Source: Myxococcus sp. RHSTA-1-4 (GTDB lineage Bacteria; Myxococcota; Myxococcia; Myxococcales; Myxococcaceae). From it: a stretch of 64,000 nt of DNA. Where the stretch lies: assembly GCF_020037125.1 (NCBI RefSeq), contig NZ_JAIQDG010000011.1:1-64000 (forward strand). Direction: 5' to 3'. The translations under genes were made by a program, and so were the position numbers. Within the stretch, counting starts at the first letter, position 1. Each line of letters starts with the position of its first letter. A model generated the notes under the pieces. That model had not been told where the DNA came from and searched no databases. It saw only the letters and a list, made by a program, of their open reading frames with translations. Of this stretch, positions 24,108-32,048 are shown in pieces.

Positions 24108-25724
24108 GTGATTCCGAGGTTCATCGCGAGCGTGAGCGCAGCTCTGGCAGTGGCCCTGGTCGCTTGCGCTGGCAGCGAGCCGATTACCCGAGGAGGGGCG
24201 TCCTCCTGGCACAAATCGGTATTTCTGGGGGCACTACCCGCTGAGAGTGGCCCGCCAGTGTGCGGAGGTCGGGCCGTTCCTCCTGGTTGGCCCGACCTGT
24301 CTTCCAGCAAGGAGGTGCTCGCCCCTTTCCTGGCATGTGCCTCCCCCTCGGAATTCATTGAACTGCAGAACAGGGTGGACATGGCCCGGCTGGTGGACGG
24401 GCTGGATGACTGGTCCGCCGTTCGGCTCGGTACACAGGGCCCGCTGCGCGCGGGCAGCAGTACGCTCAACCGCAAACGCGCCGCCTTCCTCGTCGCTGCC
24501 AGCCAGGAATACGGCATTGCCCGAGCCGAGGTATTCGCCCTCTTCATCATTCACGCGGCCTTTACCGACGACTTGCACGAAGTACTGGTGGTGTTGGCCA
24601 GGGATAAACGACTGGCGCAGACAGTGTTGCGGATGGGCGCCGCACGCGAAGCACTCCGACGGAGAGGGCTGGACCTCGCGGGCTACACGGACCGTCCCGA
24701 GCGTGCTGGTGACGCCATCAGGGGCTTGACCGACGCAGCCGATGAGGCCCTGGCGACGAGTGAGCTGCGCCGAGGGGCTGTGGCACTGAAGTACGATGCG
24801 CAAAGAAGGCAATTGCCTCCGCCCTACCAGCAGGCCCTCGATGTGCTGGAACGAGAGGAAGTGGCAGCCGCCTTCTCCCCTGGAAACGTGACACGAGGGA
24901 GCTTCGACGCGCTGACGTTTGGAGTCCCACTGGGCTTCTACAACCTGGTGGCCAGCACATGCCAAGGCGTGTACTCCCTGTCCCAGGGACACTACGAGCA
25001 GGCCGCGCGTGAGCTGTCGGCAGCGGCCACGTTGGTGGTCTTGTACGCCGGTAGCAAGGCGGTGCGCCACGCCGCGACCGTCTCTGGAGGTACGCGTGCC
25101 AACCGCACCTGGACACGGCGGCTGCAGCTGCCCGAACTGGGGCTCGAGAGACTGGCGGAGGTGGCGGAGCGTTTGGGGGAGAGGCTGGGCGGGGACGGGA
25201 TGCGTCAACTGGCCCGGTACATCCAGGCCAGCCGGGAGGCCGCCATCCTCGTACACGAGGGCGGAGAGGCCGGCGCTCTGGCCCTGTATGAAGCCCGGGG
25301 CAATGTTGCCCGGGCCCAGGCCTGGATGGCGGAAGCGAAGCCTGCCCGTACGAACCAGGCGCATTCGAAGCCCGGGGCCGATGTGTCTCCCGCAGAGGCG
25401 AGTGCCCTGGGGGGCCCTCATGCGAGCACGCCCATCCGAAACGTGCACCTCGCGGGAAAGAAGCATCCCATAACAGGTATTCCGTTTGATGCAGAGGGCT
25501 ATCCTGATTTCCGAGCCGCTGGGGTTGTCAGGGCCGAGGTTCGGATCGTCTATACGGGGTCGCGGGCGGGGGACTTTGCCGCTGCGAACAAGGCCGCGGG
25601 TTTGCGAGAGACACCGAAGGGAATGACGTGGCACCACCATCAGGATCGGACGACCATGCAGCTGGTTCCCACGAGCATTCATGCCAGAACGGGCCACACC
25701 GGCGGATTCTCGGGAGCTGAGTGA
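24108..25724 (+). CDS. Lipoprotein polymorphic toxin with WHH-type HNH nuclease tip (SitA-like)
   Basis: 538 residues from a GTG with AGGGGAG 6 bp upstream, giving a lipoprotein signal that ends at ALVACAGS. Residues about 30-330 are mostly helical; residues 330-470 are an Ala-rich helical linker. The last 90 residues are a nuclease of the HNH/EndoVII superfamily: WHHH at 508-511, then MQLVP, H525 and GHTGG, the pattern of the WHH/LHH toxin families. A lipoprotein with an interchangeable nuclease end and adjacent immunity gene matches the SitA toxins that Myxococcus passes between cells by outer-membrane exchange; that assignment is inference. The base composition is less GC-rich than its neighbours, most clearly in the tip. 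It overlaps the SUKH immunity gene by one base. Confidence 0.82.
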   Translation: MIPRFIASVSAALAVALVACAGSEPITRGGASSWHKSVFLGALPAESGPPVCGGRAVPPGWPDLSSSKEVLAPFLACASPSEFIELQNRVDMARLVDGLDDWSAVRLGTQGPLRAGSSTLNRKRAAFLVAASQEYGIARAEVFALFIIHAAFTDDLHEVLVVLARDKRLAQTVLRMGAAREALRRRGLDLAGYTDRPERAGDAIRGLTDAADEALATSELRRGAVALKYDAQRRQLPPPYQQALDVLEREEVAAAFSPGNVTRGSFDALTFGVPLGFYNLVASTCQGVYSLSQGHYEQAARELSAAATLVVLYAGSKAVRHAATVSGGTRANRTWTRRLQLPELGLERLAEVAERLGERLGGDGMRQLARYIQASREAAILVHEGGEAGALALYEARGNVARAQAWMAEAKPARTNQAHSKPGADVSPAEASALGGPHASTPIRNVHLAGKKHPITGIPFDAEGYPDFRAAGVVRAEVRIVYTGSRAGDFAAANKAAGLRETPKGMTWHHHQDRTTMQLVPTSIHARTGHTGGFSGAE

Positions 25725-26200
25725 TGGTCGCCTTGCTACGAACCGTTGAGGGTGGCCCTCCACTGGATGAAGCGTCTCTCAGTTTCTTCGAGAAGAAGTA
25801 CGCGCTGGTTCTCCCACAGGCGTATCGGGAGTTCCTGCTGGCGACGAATGGCGGCCGTCCCGAGCGCGACCTGCTGACATTCAATGGCCCTGAGGGTGCT
25901 TCGCCTTGCCGGATCCATCTGTTCTTCGGACTGAATGACCCAATCGAATCGTGCCGCCTCGATTGGAACCTCGAGGTGTTTCGAGATCGCATTCCATCCC
26001 AGTTCCTCCCAATTGCGACGACGGAGGGCGCTGATGTGATCTGCCTGGCGGTCGCGGGTGAGCAGGCGGGGATGCTCTTCTACTGGGATGGCTATGCGAG
26101 GGAGGGAGAGCGCAGGCTCTACTTCCTGGCCAGAGACTTCCCTTCGGTCCTCTCCGCCCTCTACGCCGATGAGCTGTCGCCACGAATCATCAGTGCGTGA
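25724..26200 (+). CDS. SUKH (SMI1/KNR4) family immunity protein
   Basis: A 158-residue cytoplasmic protein with the SUKH pattern: FFEKKYALVLPQAYREFLLATNGG (shown in two parts, FFEKKYALVLP and QAYREFLLATNGG), an aromatic middle and a closing strand with GDV/ADV-type turn (EGADVICLAV) and MLFYWDG. Many SUKH proteins neutralise nuclease toxins. The ATG at 25724 shares its A with the toxin stop codon; a GTG 3 bp earlier is also in frame. It is the predicted antidote of the upstream WHH nuclease. Confidence 0.88.
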   Translation: MVALLRTVEGGPPLDEASLSFFEKKYALVLPQAYREFLLATNGGRPERDLLTFNGPEGASPCRIHLFFGLNDPIESCRLDWNLEVFRDRIPSQFLPIATTEGADVICLAVAGEQAGMLFYWDGYAREGERRLYFLARDFPSVLSALYADELSPRIISA

Positions 26201-26228
26201 GGCCGCGCGCTCCCAGTTGCAGCGGTGA

Positions 26229-26262
26229 GGCGCGGGCGGCCCATGGGGGCACCGCCCGCGCC
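26229..26262. terminator. Strong GC hairpin between convergent genes
   Basis: GGCGCGGGCGG and CCGCCCGCGCC form a perfect 11-bp stem around a 12-base loop. It lies between the SUKH immunity gene (plus) and the serine protease gene (minus), 12 bp from the latter's stop. No U-tract; bidirectional termination is plausible. Confidence 0.55.
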
Positions 26263-26273
26263 CGGGCATGGAC

Positions 26274-28214
26274 CTACTGGAGCGTCCAGGCCACCGTGCC
26301 GCTGCAGCTCTTGTTGGCCGCGCAGCCCGCGCGAATCTGGAGCGTACCGCTGGTGGAGACGGTGTAGCTGAAGTTGGAGCCCGTGCCGCCGCACGCGTCG
26401 TTGTTCGAGGCCACCTCCGTGGCGCCGTTGAAGAGGCGCAGGTACGTGTTCCCGCTGAAGGTGGCGCCCGTCAGGCCGCAGGTGCCCACGGTGAGGACCT
26501 GGCCCGCGGAGACAGTCACATCCCGGTTGGTGGTGTTGCGCGTGGCGTTGTTGGTGCTGCTCGCGCTGAAGGTGAACGAGCCGCTGGTCGGCGGAGGCGG
26601 CGGGGGCTCGCCGCCCGTGATTTCCCACACCACGGTGCCGCCGCAGCTCCCGGTGGAGTAGCAGCCGGCGCGGACCTCGTAGTCCCCGCTGGTGGCGGCC
26701 GTGAAGGTGATGCTGGAGCCGCGGCCGCTGCAGGCGTCATCGTTGGAGGCCACCTCCGTGGCGCCGTTGAAGAGCCGCAGGTACGTGTCGCCGCTGAACG
26801 TGGCGCCCGTCAGGCCGCACGTGGCCACGGTGAGCTTCTGCCCGGCGGTGAGCGTCAGCGTCTTGTTGACGGTGTTCTGCGTGGCGCTCGCGGTGTTGGT
26901 GGTGTTGTACGTGAAGGAGTTGGCCGGCGGCGGGGGAGGCGGAGGAGGCGGCTCGCCGTTGCCGTTGGGGTCCGGGCAGCCGGCGGCGGGCAGGGCACAC
27001 GTGGGCAGGCTGGTGCCCAGGTGGCTGATGACCTCCTGGATGGGCACGCCGCGGTTGGCGCAGTTGGCGCAGTGGTGCAGCGCCACCACCAGGTTGTCGC
27101 TGTGGCCGATGACGGGCGAGCCCGAGGAGCCGCCCTGCGTGTCCGCGAAGTAGCCCACGTCGTTGGGGCCACCCGTCTGGCAGGCGGGCTCGTTGAGGCT
27201 GTACACCTCGGCGAAGCCGGACTCGTCACGCGTGTCCGTGGACGTGACGGCAATCATCTTGCCCCAGGCGGCCGGGTGCTGCGGGATGTAGATGCGCTCG
27301 TTCACCACCGCGCCGCTGGAGCGCAGCTGGAGGTAGCCGTAGCTGTTCGTCGGGTTCACCGGCAGCTGCACCAGCGCGTAGTCGCGCGGCGCGTCGCTCT
27401 TCACCAGCGTGGCGGAGGAGGAGATGACGGTGCCGGGGCAGCCGAACCAGCTCTCGCAGTTGGTGGCGCAGGTGGAGCCCTCGGCCATGAACTCGAAGGA
27501 GGTGTTCTGCGCGTCGGTCGCCGAGCCGATGCAGTGCTGGTTCGTCAGCACGTGGCCCTGGCTGCCCACGAGCCAGCCGGTGCACGCGCTGGAGCCGTTG
27601 ATGAGCAGCCGCGCCACGGGCTTGCCGCGGCCGTAGATGACCGGCTCCGAGGTGGTGTAGCAGGCGGCCCGCTGCGAGTCGTCCGCGCCGCACAGGGCCT
27701 CGGTGTTCCCGGTGAAGCCCATCTCCGCGTTGGTGTAGCCACGGGCGAAGCGGTCGATGGTGTAGCCGTGCTTGTTCAGGATGCCCTGGCGGCCGGCGTG
27801 GTCCCGGCTGTGCAGCTCGACGATGGCCGTCTCACCGGGAATGGCGATGGCCCAGAAGCCGTCCCGCGCCCCGGGCTGGCTGTTGTCGTAGCGCCAGGAG
27901 CGCGAGCCGTCCGGCGCGCGGACGACGACGAAGTCCCCGTCCTCCAGCTCCAGGCGCGAGAAGTGGGCGGCGATGTACGCCGCGCCCGGATGGTGGAGCA
28001 CGTCCGAGTGGATGGGCCCGCCGTCCGCGCGCACCGAGGTGCTGGCGTACGGATGGGGGCTCTCGAACTTCCGCATCACGTCCTCGCCCACCTTGTGGGC
28101 GCGCTGCGACGCGGGGGAGGGCTGCGCGGCCTTGCAGACCGGCTCCGAGGCGAGGGCCACGGGCGCACCGAAGGTGAGCGCCGCGGCGATACATGCAAGC
28201 TGCATCCGTTTCAT
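26274..28214 (-). CDS. Secreted trypsin-like serine protease with two C-terminal beta modules
   Basis: 646 residues from an ATG with GGAG 5 bp upstream. Signal peptide ending near residue 23 (ALASE), then a propeptide-like region of about 140 residues. Chymotrypsin-fold domain with the triad H227 (TNQHC), D278 (DYALVQL) and S364 (GGSSGSPV), and several Cys pairs. A Pro-rich linker (EPPPPPPPPP) is followed by two tandem modules of about 105 residues that share TLTAGQKL/VSAGQVL, CGLTGATFSG, TYLRLFNGATEVASN and DAC. These resemble secretion-associated pre-peptidase C-terminal (PPC) sandwiches. The enzyme is probably secreted to digest proteins outside the cell, fitting a predator. Confidence 0.93.
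   Translation of the reverse strand: MKRMQLACIAAALTFGAPVALASEPVCKAAQPSPASQRAHKVGEDVMRKFESPHPYASTSVRADGGPIHSDVLHHPGAAYIAAHFSRLELEDGDFVVVRAPDGSRSWRYDNSQPGARDGFWAIAIPGETAIVELHSRDHAGRQGILNKHGYTIDRFARGYTNAEMGFTGNTEALCGADDSQRAACYTTSEPVIYGRGKPVARLLINGSSACTGWLVGSQGHVLTNQHCIGSATDAQNTSFEFMAEGSTCATNCESWFGCPGTVISSSATLVKSDAPRDYALVQLPVNPTNSYGYLQLRSSGAVVNERIYIPQHPAAWGKMIAVTSTDTRDESGFAEVYSLNEPACQTGGPNDVGYFADTQGGSSGSPVIGHSDNLVVALHHCANCANRGVPIQEVISHLGTSLPTCALPAAGCPDPNGNGEPPPPPPPPPANSFTYNTTNTASATQNTVNKTLTLTAGQKLTVATCGLTGATFSGDTYLRLFNGATEVASNDDACSGRGSSITFTAATSGDYEVRAGCYSTGSCGGTVVWEITGGEPPPPPPTSGSFTFSASSTNNATRNTTNRDVTVSAGQVLTVGTCGLTGATFSGNTYLRLFNGATEVASNNDACGGTGSNFSYTVSTSGTLQIRAGCAANKSCSGTVAWTLQ
26277..26925 (-). 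repeat. Two tandem PPC-like modules inside the protease gene
   Basis: Two direct repeats of about 310-320 bp, separated by a short Gly/Pro-rich linker, encode modules that share most of the stretch CGLTGATFSG through EVASN. The second copy ends at the stop codon. Confidence 0.75.
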
Positions 28215-28355
28215 CAGGACTCCAGGAGGGAAGGGAAACCGCACAGCCCTTGGCTGTGTTTCACCTTATATCCGGAGTCGCTGACGTTTCTGGATGCCCG
28301 GGCTCATGGCGGGCCGCCCCGGAAGGTGAGGCGGCTCCGGCCATCCGCGTCACGT

Positions 28356-28616
28356 CTACCCGCCGGCGAACACGGCGCTCAGGATGTTGAACACGATGCC
28401 GGCGATGATGCAGGCGGTCCAGGCGAGCATGACCTGCCGGTTGTCGTTCCGCTCCACGTTCATCCAGCCCCAGATGAAGGTGTAGATGCTGCAGATGATG
28501 CCCAGGATGCCGTGCAGCACGCCCTTCTGCTGGAAGAGCTTGATGACGACCATGATGAAGAGGATGAGGCTGCCCAGGCCGACGAGCGTGCCGAGCAGTC
28601 CGAAGATCGTTGCCAT
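28356..28616 (-). CDS. Small three-helix membrane protein
   Basis: 86 residues from an ATG with TAGGAG 9 bp upstream. Three hydrophobic segments at about 5-27, 33-50 and 62-84, joined by a short charged loop (NVERNDNRQ). No catalytic residues. It lies 32 bp downstream of the DUF2752 gene on the same strand, so the two form a small inner-membrane operon. Function unknown. Confidence 0.85.
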   Translation of the reverse strand: MATIFGLLGTLVGLGSLILFIMVVIKLFQQKGVLHGILGIICSIYTFIWGWMNVERNDNRQVMLAWTACIIAGIVFNILSAVFAGG

Positions 28617-28648
28617 GTTGGTTTTCTCCTAGGTGGTGTGTTGGGGGT

Positions 28649-29104
28649 TCAGCGGGTTGAGTCGATGAAGGCGCTACGGAAGAAGATCAGCCGGGTGAGC
28701 CAGTAGCCCACCAGGGTCAGCAGCAGCAGGGCCGTCAGGCCGGTGCGCTGCTCGAAGCGGGCCACCGCGGAGATGCCCCGGCGGCGGGCGGCCTCCGGCA
28801 GGAGCGCCATCCCGGTGACGAGCACCAGCCCGGCCAGGATGACCGGAGCGAAGGCGTGCAGGGTCAGCGCGTCCCGCCACTGGCCGTGAACCAGCGCGGT
28901 GATGGCCCGCGACAGCCCGCAGCCCGGACAGGGTATCCCCACCGCGTCCCGGACGGTGCACTGCCACGCGGGCAGGTCGAAGCGCATCAGGACCAGGTGG
29001 GCGAGGGCCGCGGCTCCAATCACCCAGCCGGTCGCCCGGCGTTCCAGGAGCTGGGCCAGGACGGGAGTGGACAAGCGCGGGAGTGCTGCTGCGAGTCGGT
29101 TCAT
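28649..29104 (-). CDS. DUF2752 family membrane protein
   Basis: A 151-residue membrane protein with the DUF2752 signature CPGCGLSRA near residue 60 and three to four hydrophobic helices. The function of the family is not established; the conserved Cys pair may bind metal or form a disulfide. The ATG at 29104 follows a G-rich tract. It is transcribed away from the Gfa-like gene at 29272. Confidence 0.87.
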   Translation of the reverse strand: MNRLAAALPRLSTPVLAQLLERRATGWVIGAAALAHLVLMRFDLPAWQCTVRDAVGIPCPGCGLSRAITALVHGQWRDALTLHAFAPVILAGLVLVTGMALLPEAARRRGISAVARFEQRTGLTALLLLTLVGYWLTRLIFFRSAFIDSTR

Positions 29105-29195
29105 GCACCCACCCCCCCTCGGAGCAGGTGGTCCGGCCGTCCTATCACGACCACTGTTCGGTGTCGAACAGCCGCATGTGCCAGGTGGGGCGGAC

Positions 29196-29219
29196 GAAAC
29201 CTGACATAAGGCTGTCACG
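29196..29219. promoter_or_regulatory. Second copy of the YafY-type operator
   Basis: GAAACCTGACATA, three variable bases, then CTGTCA: identical to the 20794-20817 element at all of these fixed positions. The palindrome is CCTGACA-N6-TGTCA with its last two bases altered (CG instead of GG). It lies 53 bp upstream of the Gfa-like gene start. Confidence 0.6.
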
Positions 29220-29271
29220 GGCGGGGCCTAGAACTCTCGGAGTTTCATCAACCCACTCTGGAGAACGAGAA

Positions 29272-29709
29272 ATGAACGAAACCGCCTCGAAGACCCCGAC
29301 CGCCAGCACCGTGAAGACCTACGCGGGGGGCTGCCTCTGTGGCGCCGTGCGCTTCGAGGCGGAGCTCGACCTCGCGAGCCCGGTGGGCCGCTGCAACTGC
29401 ACCATCTGCACGAAGCTTTCGTCCGCGGGCCTCATCGTGAAGCCGAGCGCCTTCCGGCTCGTGTCGGGCGAGGAGAGCCTCAGCCGGTTCTCGGCGAGGG
29501 CGGGGAGCCCCAACCACCGCGCCTTCTGCAAGCACTGCGGCGTCCTGTGCTACGGCGCGGGGGACGTGCCGGAACTCGGGGGCGCCTTCCGCTCGGTCAG
29601 CGTCAACTGCCTGGAGGGTGTCGACCCGTCGAAGCTGACCTACCAGTACTGGGACGGCCGCCACGACAACTGGGCCGCGGGCCCGCGGAGCACGCCCTGG
29701 CCCGTGTAG
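29272..29709 (+). CDS. Gfa/CENP-V-type zinc protein (DUF636)
   Basis: A 145-residue protein from an ATG with GGAG upstream. Zinc ligands of the family are present: CLCGAVRF, CNCTIC and FCKHCG. The family includes the glutathione-dependent formaldehyde-activating enzyme Gfa, but most members bind other thiol adducts, so the reaction is uncertain. The YafY-type operator 53 bp upstream suggests control by the regulator at 20146. Confidence 0.92.
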   Translation: MNETASKTPTASTVKTYAGGCLCGAVRFEAELDLASPVGRCNCTICTKLSSAGLIVKPSAFRLVSGEESLSRFSARAGSPNHRAFCKHCGVLCYGAGDVPELGGAFRSVSVNCLEGVDPSKLTYQYWDGRHDNWAAGPRSTPWPV

Positions 29710-29793
29710 CGGGCGGCGTCGCGTTTTTCCAATCCCCGCGCCGGCCGTGGGGCGTATCGAGCGGCCCACTCAACTCGTGACGAGGAGCGGCCG

Positions 29794-30318
29794 ATGGCGG
29801 ATTCAGGTGTGAAGGCGTCGATGCGGGGACTCATTCTCTTCGGGCTCTGCGCCCTGTTCCCCGTAGGGTGCGCGGGAACATCCGCGGCGGTTCCTGATTC
29901 AGCCCGGAGAGAGGCGACCATGACGAAGCGAGCGAGCGGGACCTTCGACGTCAAGCTGACCCCCATGGCTCCGGACGTGGGGGCCGGCGACACGGGGACA
30001 GGCCGGATGCGCATCGACAAGCAGTTCCACGGCGAGCTGGAGGGGCCGAGCCAGGGGCAGATGCTGGCCGTGATGGCGGCCAGCAAGACCTCGGGCGGGT
30101 ACGTGGCGATGGAGCACGTCAGCGGGACGCTGCACGGCCGCAGCGGCACCTTCGCCTTGCAGCACTCGGGCACGATGACGCGGGGCGCGCAGCAGCTCTC
30201 CGTCACCGTGGTCCCGGACTCCGGCACCGGGCAGCTGGTGGGGCTCACCGGCTCGATGCGCATCATCATCGATGAAGGGAAGCACTCGTACGAGTTCGAC
30301 TACGCGCTCGCCGAGTGA
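29794..30318 (+). CDS. DUF3224 family lipoprotein
   Basis: 174 residues with an N-terminal signal and lipobox-like FPVGC (Cys26). From residue about 45 on it matches the DUF3224 beta-barrel pattern: ASGTFDVKLTP, GRMRIDKQFHGELEG, YVAMEHVSGTLHGRSG and GTGQLVGLTGSMRI. Many family members lack a signal peptide; the ATG at 29923 would give such a cytoplasmic form, but the upstream ATG has a good GAGGAG site. Function of the family is unknown, with a suggested stabilising role for the barrel. Confidence 0.88.
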   Translation: MADSGVKASMRGLILFGLCALFPVGCAGTSAAVPDSARREATMTKRASGTFDVKLTPMAPDVGAGDTGTGRMRIDKQFHGELEGPSQGQMLAVMAASKTSGGYVAMEHVSGTLHGRSGTFALQHSGTMTRGAQQLSVTVVPDSGTGQLVGLTGSMRIIIDEGKHSYEFDYALAE

Positions 30319-30361
30319 CGGGTGACGCCGGGCGGGACGTTGCACGAGTCACCCACCTCGG

Positions 30362-30391
30362 CTAGAACAGGATTCTAGAATTTGATTCTAG
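30362..30391. promoter_or_regulatory. Two overlapping palindromes upstream of the SET gene
   Basis: CTAGAA-N5-TTCTAG (30362-30378) and CTAGAAT-TTG-ATTCTAG (30375-30391) share a CTAG and are offset by 13 bp. They end 9 bp before the start codon and overlap the ribosome-binding region, so a bound repressor would block expression. The AT-rich sequence stands out from its surroundings. Confidence 0.6.
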
Positions 30392-30400
30392 GAGCCTGTC

Positions 30401-30937
30401 ATGCAGCCGTTCGCCCACCAGGACATCCAGGGATGGCTGAGGCCCGGCCTCTACGTGGCCGCTTCCTCCATCCAGGGGCAGGGGCTCTTCACCGAGCGCC
30501 CCATCGACGCGGGGGAGCTGGTGGTCCGGTGGGGCGGCCGCATCCTCCCTGCCTCCACGCGCGACGCGGGCGGCGTCCGGGACCACACCTCGGTGGCCAT
30601 CGCGGAGGGAGTCGTCATCGCGGCGCTCCCGGACCAGGAGTGCAGCCCCGACGACTTCATGAATCACTCCTGTGATTCGAACCTCTGGATGCACGATGCG
30701 CTCACCCTCTGCGCGAGGCGGCGCATCGAGGCGGGCGAGGAGCTCACGGCGGACTACGCGCTCTGGATGGACGCGGAGACGTACGTCATGCGCCGCGAAT
30801 GCAACTGCGGCGCCCCGGCGTGCCGCCGCATCGTCACCGGCCGGGACTGGAGGCTCACCGCGCTGCGGGAGCGCTACTCCGGCCATTTCTCGCCCTTCCT
30901 CCAGCGGAGGATTGCGGGCGAGAGGGCGGCCTCGTGA
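30401..30937 (+). CDS. SET-domain protein methyltransferase
   Basis: 178 residues, a compact SET domain. The cofactor motif NHSCDSN (88-94), catalytic Tyr119 in GEELTADY, GQGLF near residue 26 and a post-SET cluster C134-x-C136-x4-C141 are all present. SET enzymes transfer methyl groups from S-adenosylmethionine to lysine side chains; the bacterial target is unknown. The gene has its own double-palindrome operator and converges on the DUF3052 gene with a 3-bp gap. Confidence 0.93.
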   Translation: MQPFAHQDIQGWLRPGLYVAASSIQGQGLFTERPIDAGELVVRWGGRILPASTRDAGGVRDHTSVAIAEGVVIAALPDQECSPDDFMNHSCDSNLWMHDALTLCARRRIEAGEELTADYALWMDAETYVMRRECNCGAPACRRIVTGRDWRLTALRERYSGHFSPFLQRRIAGERAAS

Positions 30938-30940
30938 GTC

Positions 30941-31291
30941 TCACTTCCCCGGGCGGAAGCGCATGGCGCTCCAGACGTCGTCGATGGCGACCTGGCGCAC
31001 GCCCTGGATGTCCTGCTCGAGCAGGTGCTTCCAGAGCACGTCCCGGTTGAGGTCGGTGCCCAACTGCCCCGCCTTGGGGTAGGCCACCCAGGCGATGCGG
31101 TCCTCCTTCGCGGCCTCGATGAGGGGCGCGCACTTCGCGTCCACCTCTTCGAGCGTCTTGACGAAGACGAGGAGGGCCTCCGCCTTGGCGGAGGTCGTGG
31201 TCTCGACGTCGCCGAGGTCGATGCCCCTGGGCTTGCCGATGACGCGGACCTTCATGCCGTCCTTGAGGTTCAGCTTCTTCGCGAGGCTCAT
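30941..31291 (-). CDS. DUF3052 family protein
   Basis: A 116-residue soluble protein matching the DUF3052 pattern: KLNLKDGMKVRVIGKP at the start, AWVAYPKAGQLGTDLNRD and DDVWSAMRFRP at the end. Function unknown. Its ATG overlaps the stop of the DoxX-like gene (ATGA), so the two are translationally coupled. Confidence 0.88.
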   Translation of the reverse strand: MSLAKKLNLKDGMKVRVIGKPRGIDLGDVETTTSAKAEALLVFVKTLEEVDAKCAPLIEAAKEDRIAWVAYPKAGQLGTDLNRDVLWKHLLEQDIQGVRQVAIDDVWSAMRFRPGK

Positions 31292-31743
31292 CGAGCGGTC
31301 GTCTCCCTGAGGGTGGTGGGGCTCCTGTGCTCGCTTCCTACCGGGGCGGACGAGGATTTGGCAAAGGGGAGGAACGCGCGCAGCCGCGGGTCACGCAGCA
31401 GCAGCCCGCCCCACATCATGGCCGCCACGTAGGCCGGGAAGAGCGTGTGGCTGAAGAGGGGATTGCCTACACGCACGTGGGACGCAATCGCGCCGCCCAG
31501 GAAGCCCGTCAGGAAGATGGCGCCGAGCACCGAGGTCCTGGGAATGAGGTACAGGGCCACGCCCACCAGCACGAGCGCGCCGATGGTGGGCAGCGAGTCC
31601 GCGGAGTAGCCGAGCTGGCCGCTCCCCTCGATGACGGGCGCGGGCGCCAGGAACTTCATGACGCCATCCAGGGTGAGGAACAGCACCACGATGCCGCTCA
31701 GGATGCGGCCGGTCCACAGCTGGGTCTTGGTGACGGTCTGCAT
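31288..31743 (-). CDS. DoxX-like membrane protein
   Basis: A 151-residue protein with four hydrophobic helices. It begins TKTQLWTGRILSGIVVLFL and has the DoxX-like features LDGVMKF, GSGQLGYS and GAIASHVRVGNPLF. Members are small inner-membrane proteins of uncertain role, some linked to thiol redox processes. A GAGGAG site lies 6 bp before the ATG. It heads an operon with the DUF3052 gene. Confidence 0.88.
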   Translation of the reverse strand: MQTVTKTQLWTGRILSGIVVLFLTLDGVMKFLAPAPVIEGSGQLGYSADSLPTIGALVLVGVALYLIPRTSVLGAIFLTGFLGGAIASHVRVGNPLFSHTLFPAYVAAMMWGGLLLRDPRLRAFLPFAKSSSAPVGSEHRSPTTLRETTAR

Positions 31744-32048
31744 GGAGGTCTCCTCGTCGTGGACAGGGGGCCGCCGGACGGGAATGTCCGGGGGTGTACC
31801 CCGCCTTCAAAGTGGCGACGAACGACGCTCCGGGAGATCGACACGGCATTTTCCCGCGATTTTCCACGCGGGCCCATGACGGGAATCGCCGGGACTCCAC
31901 CTCAGTGTAGTGTCCCCCTCACAGTCAAGACACGCTCGCCGGCGGAAATGGGCGGGTGAGAGCGCCGTGAGAGGGTCCGGAGCGCGTCTGGACCTTCTGG
32001 TGGGAATCCTGCTTGAGCCCGTTGCCTGGGTACGGCAGGTTGTCGCGC
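31744..32048. other. Divergent intergenic region
   Basis: 305 bp between the DoxX-like operon (minus) and the gene at 32049 (plus). It should hold both promoters. GTGTC/GACAC arms about 20 bp apart occur at 31911-31933. I find no convincing -35/-10 pair, small gene or hairpin. Confidence 0.5.

Noticed and set aside
30320..30354. GGGTGAC/GTCACCC inverted repeat after the DUF3224 gene
   Set aside because: Loop of 21 bases and no U-tract; too weak to call a terminator.
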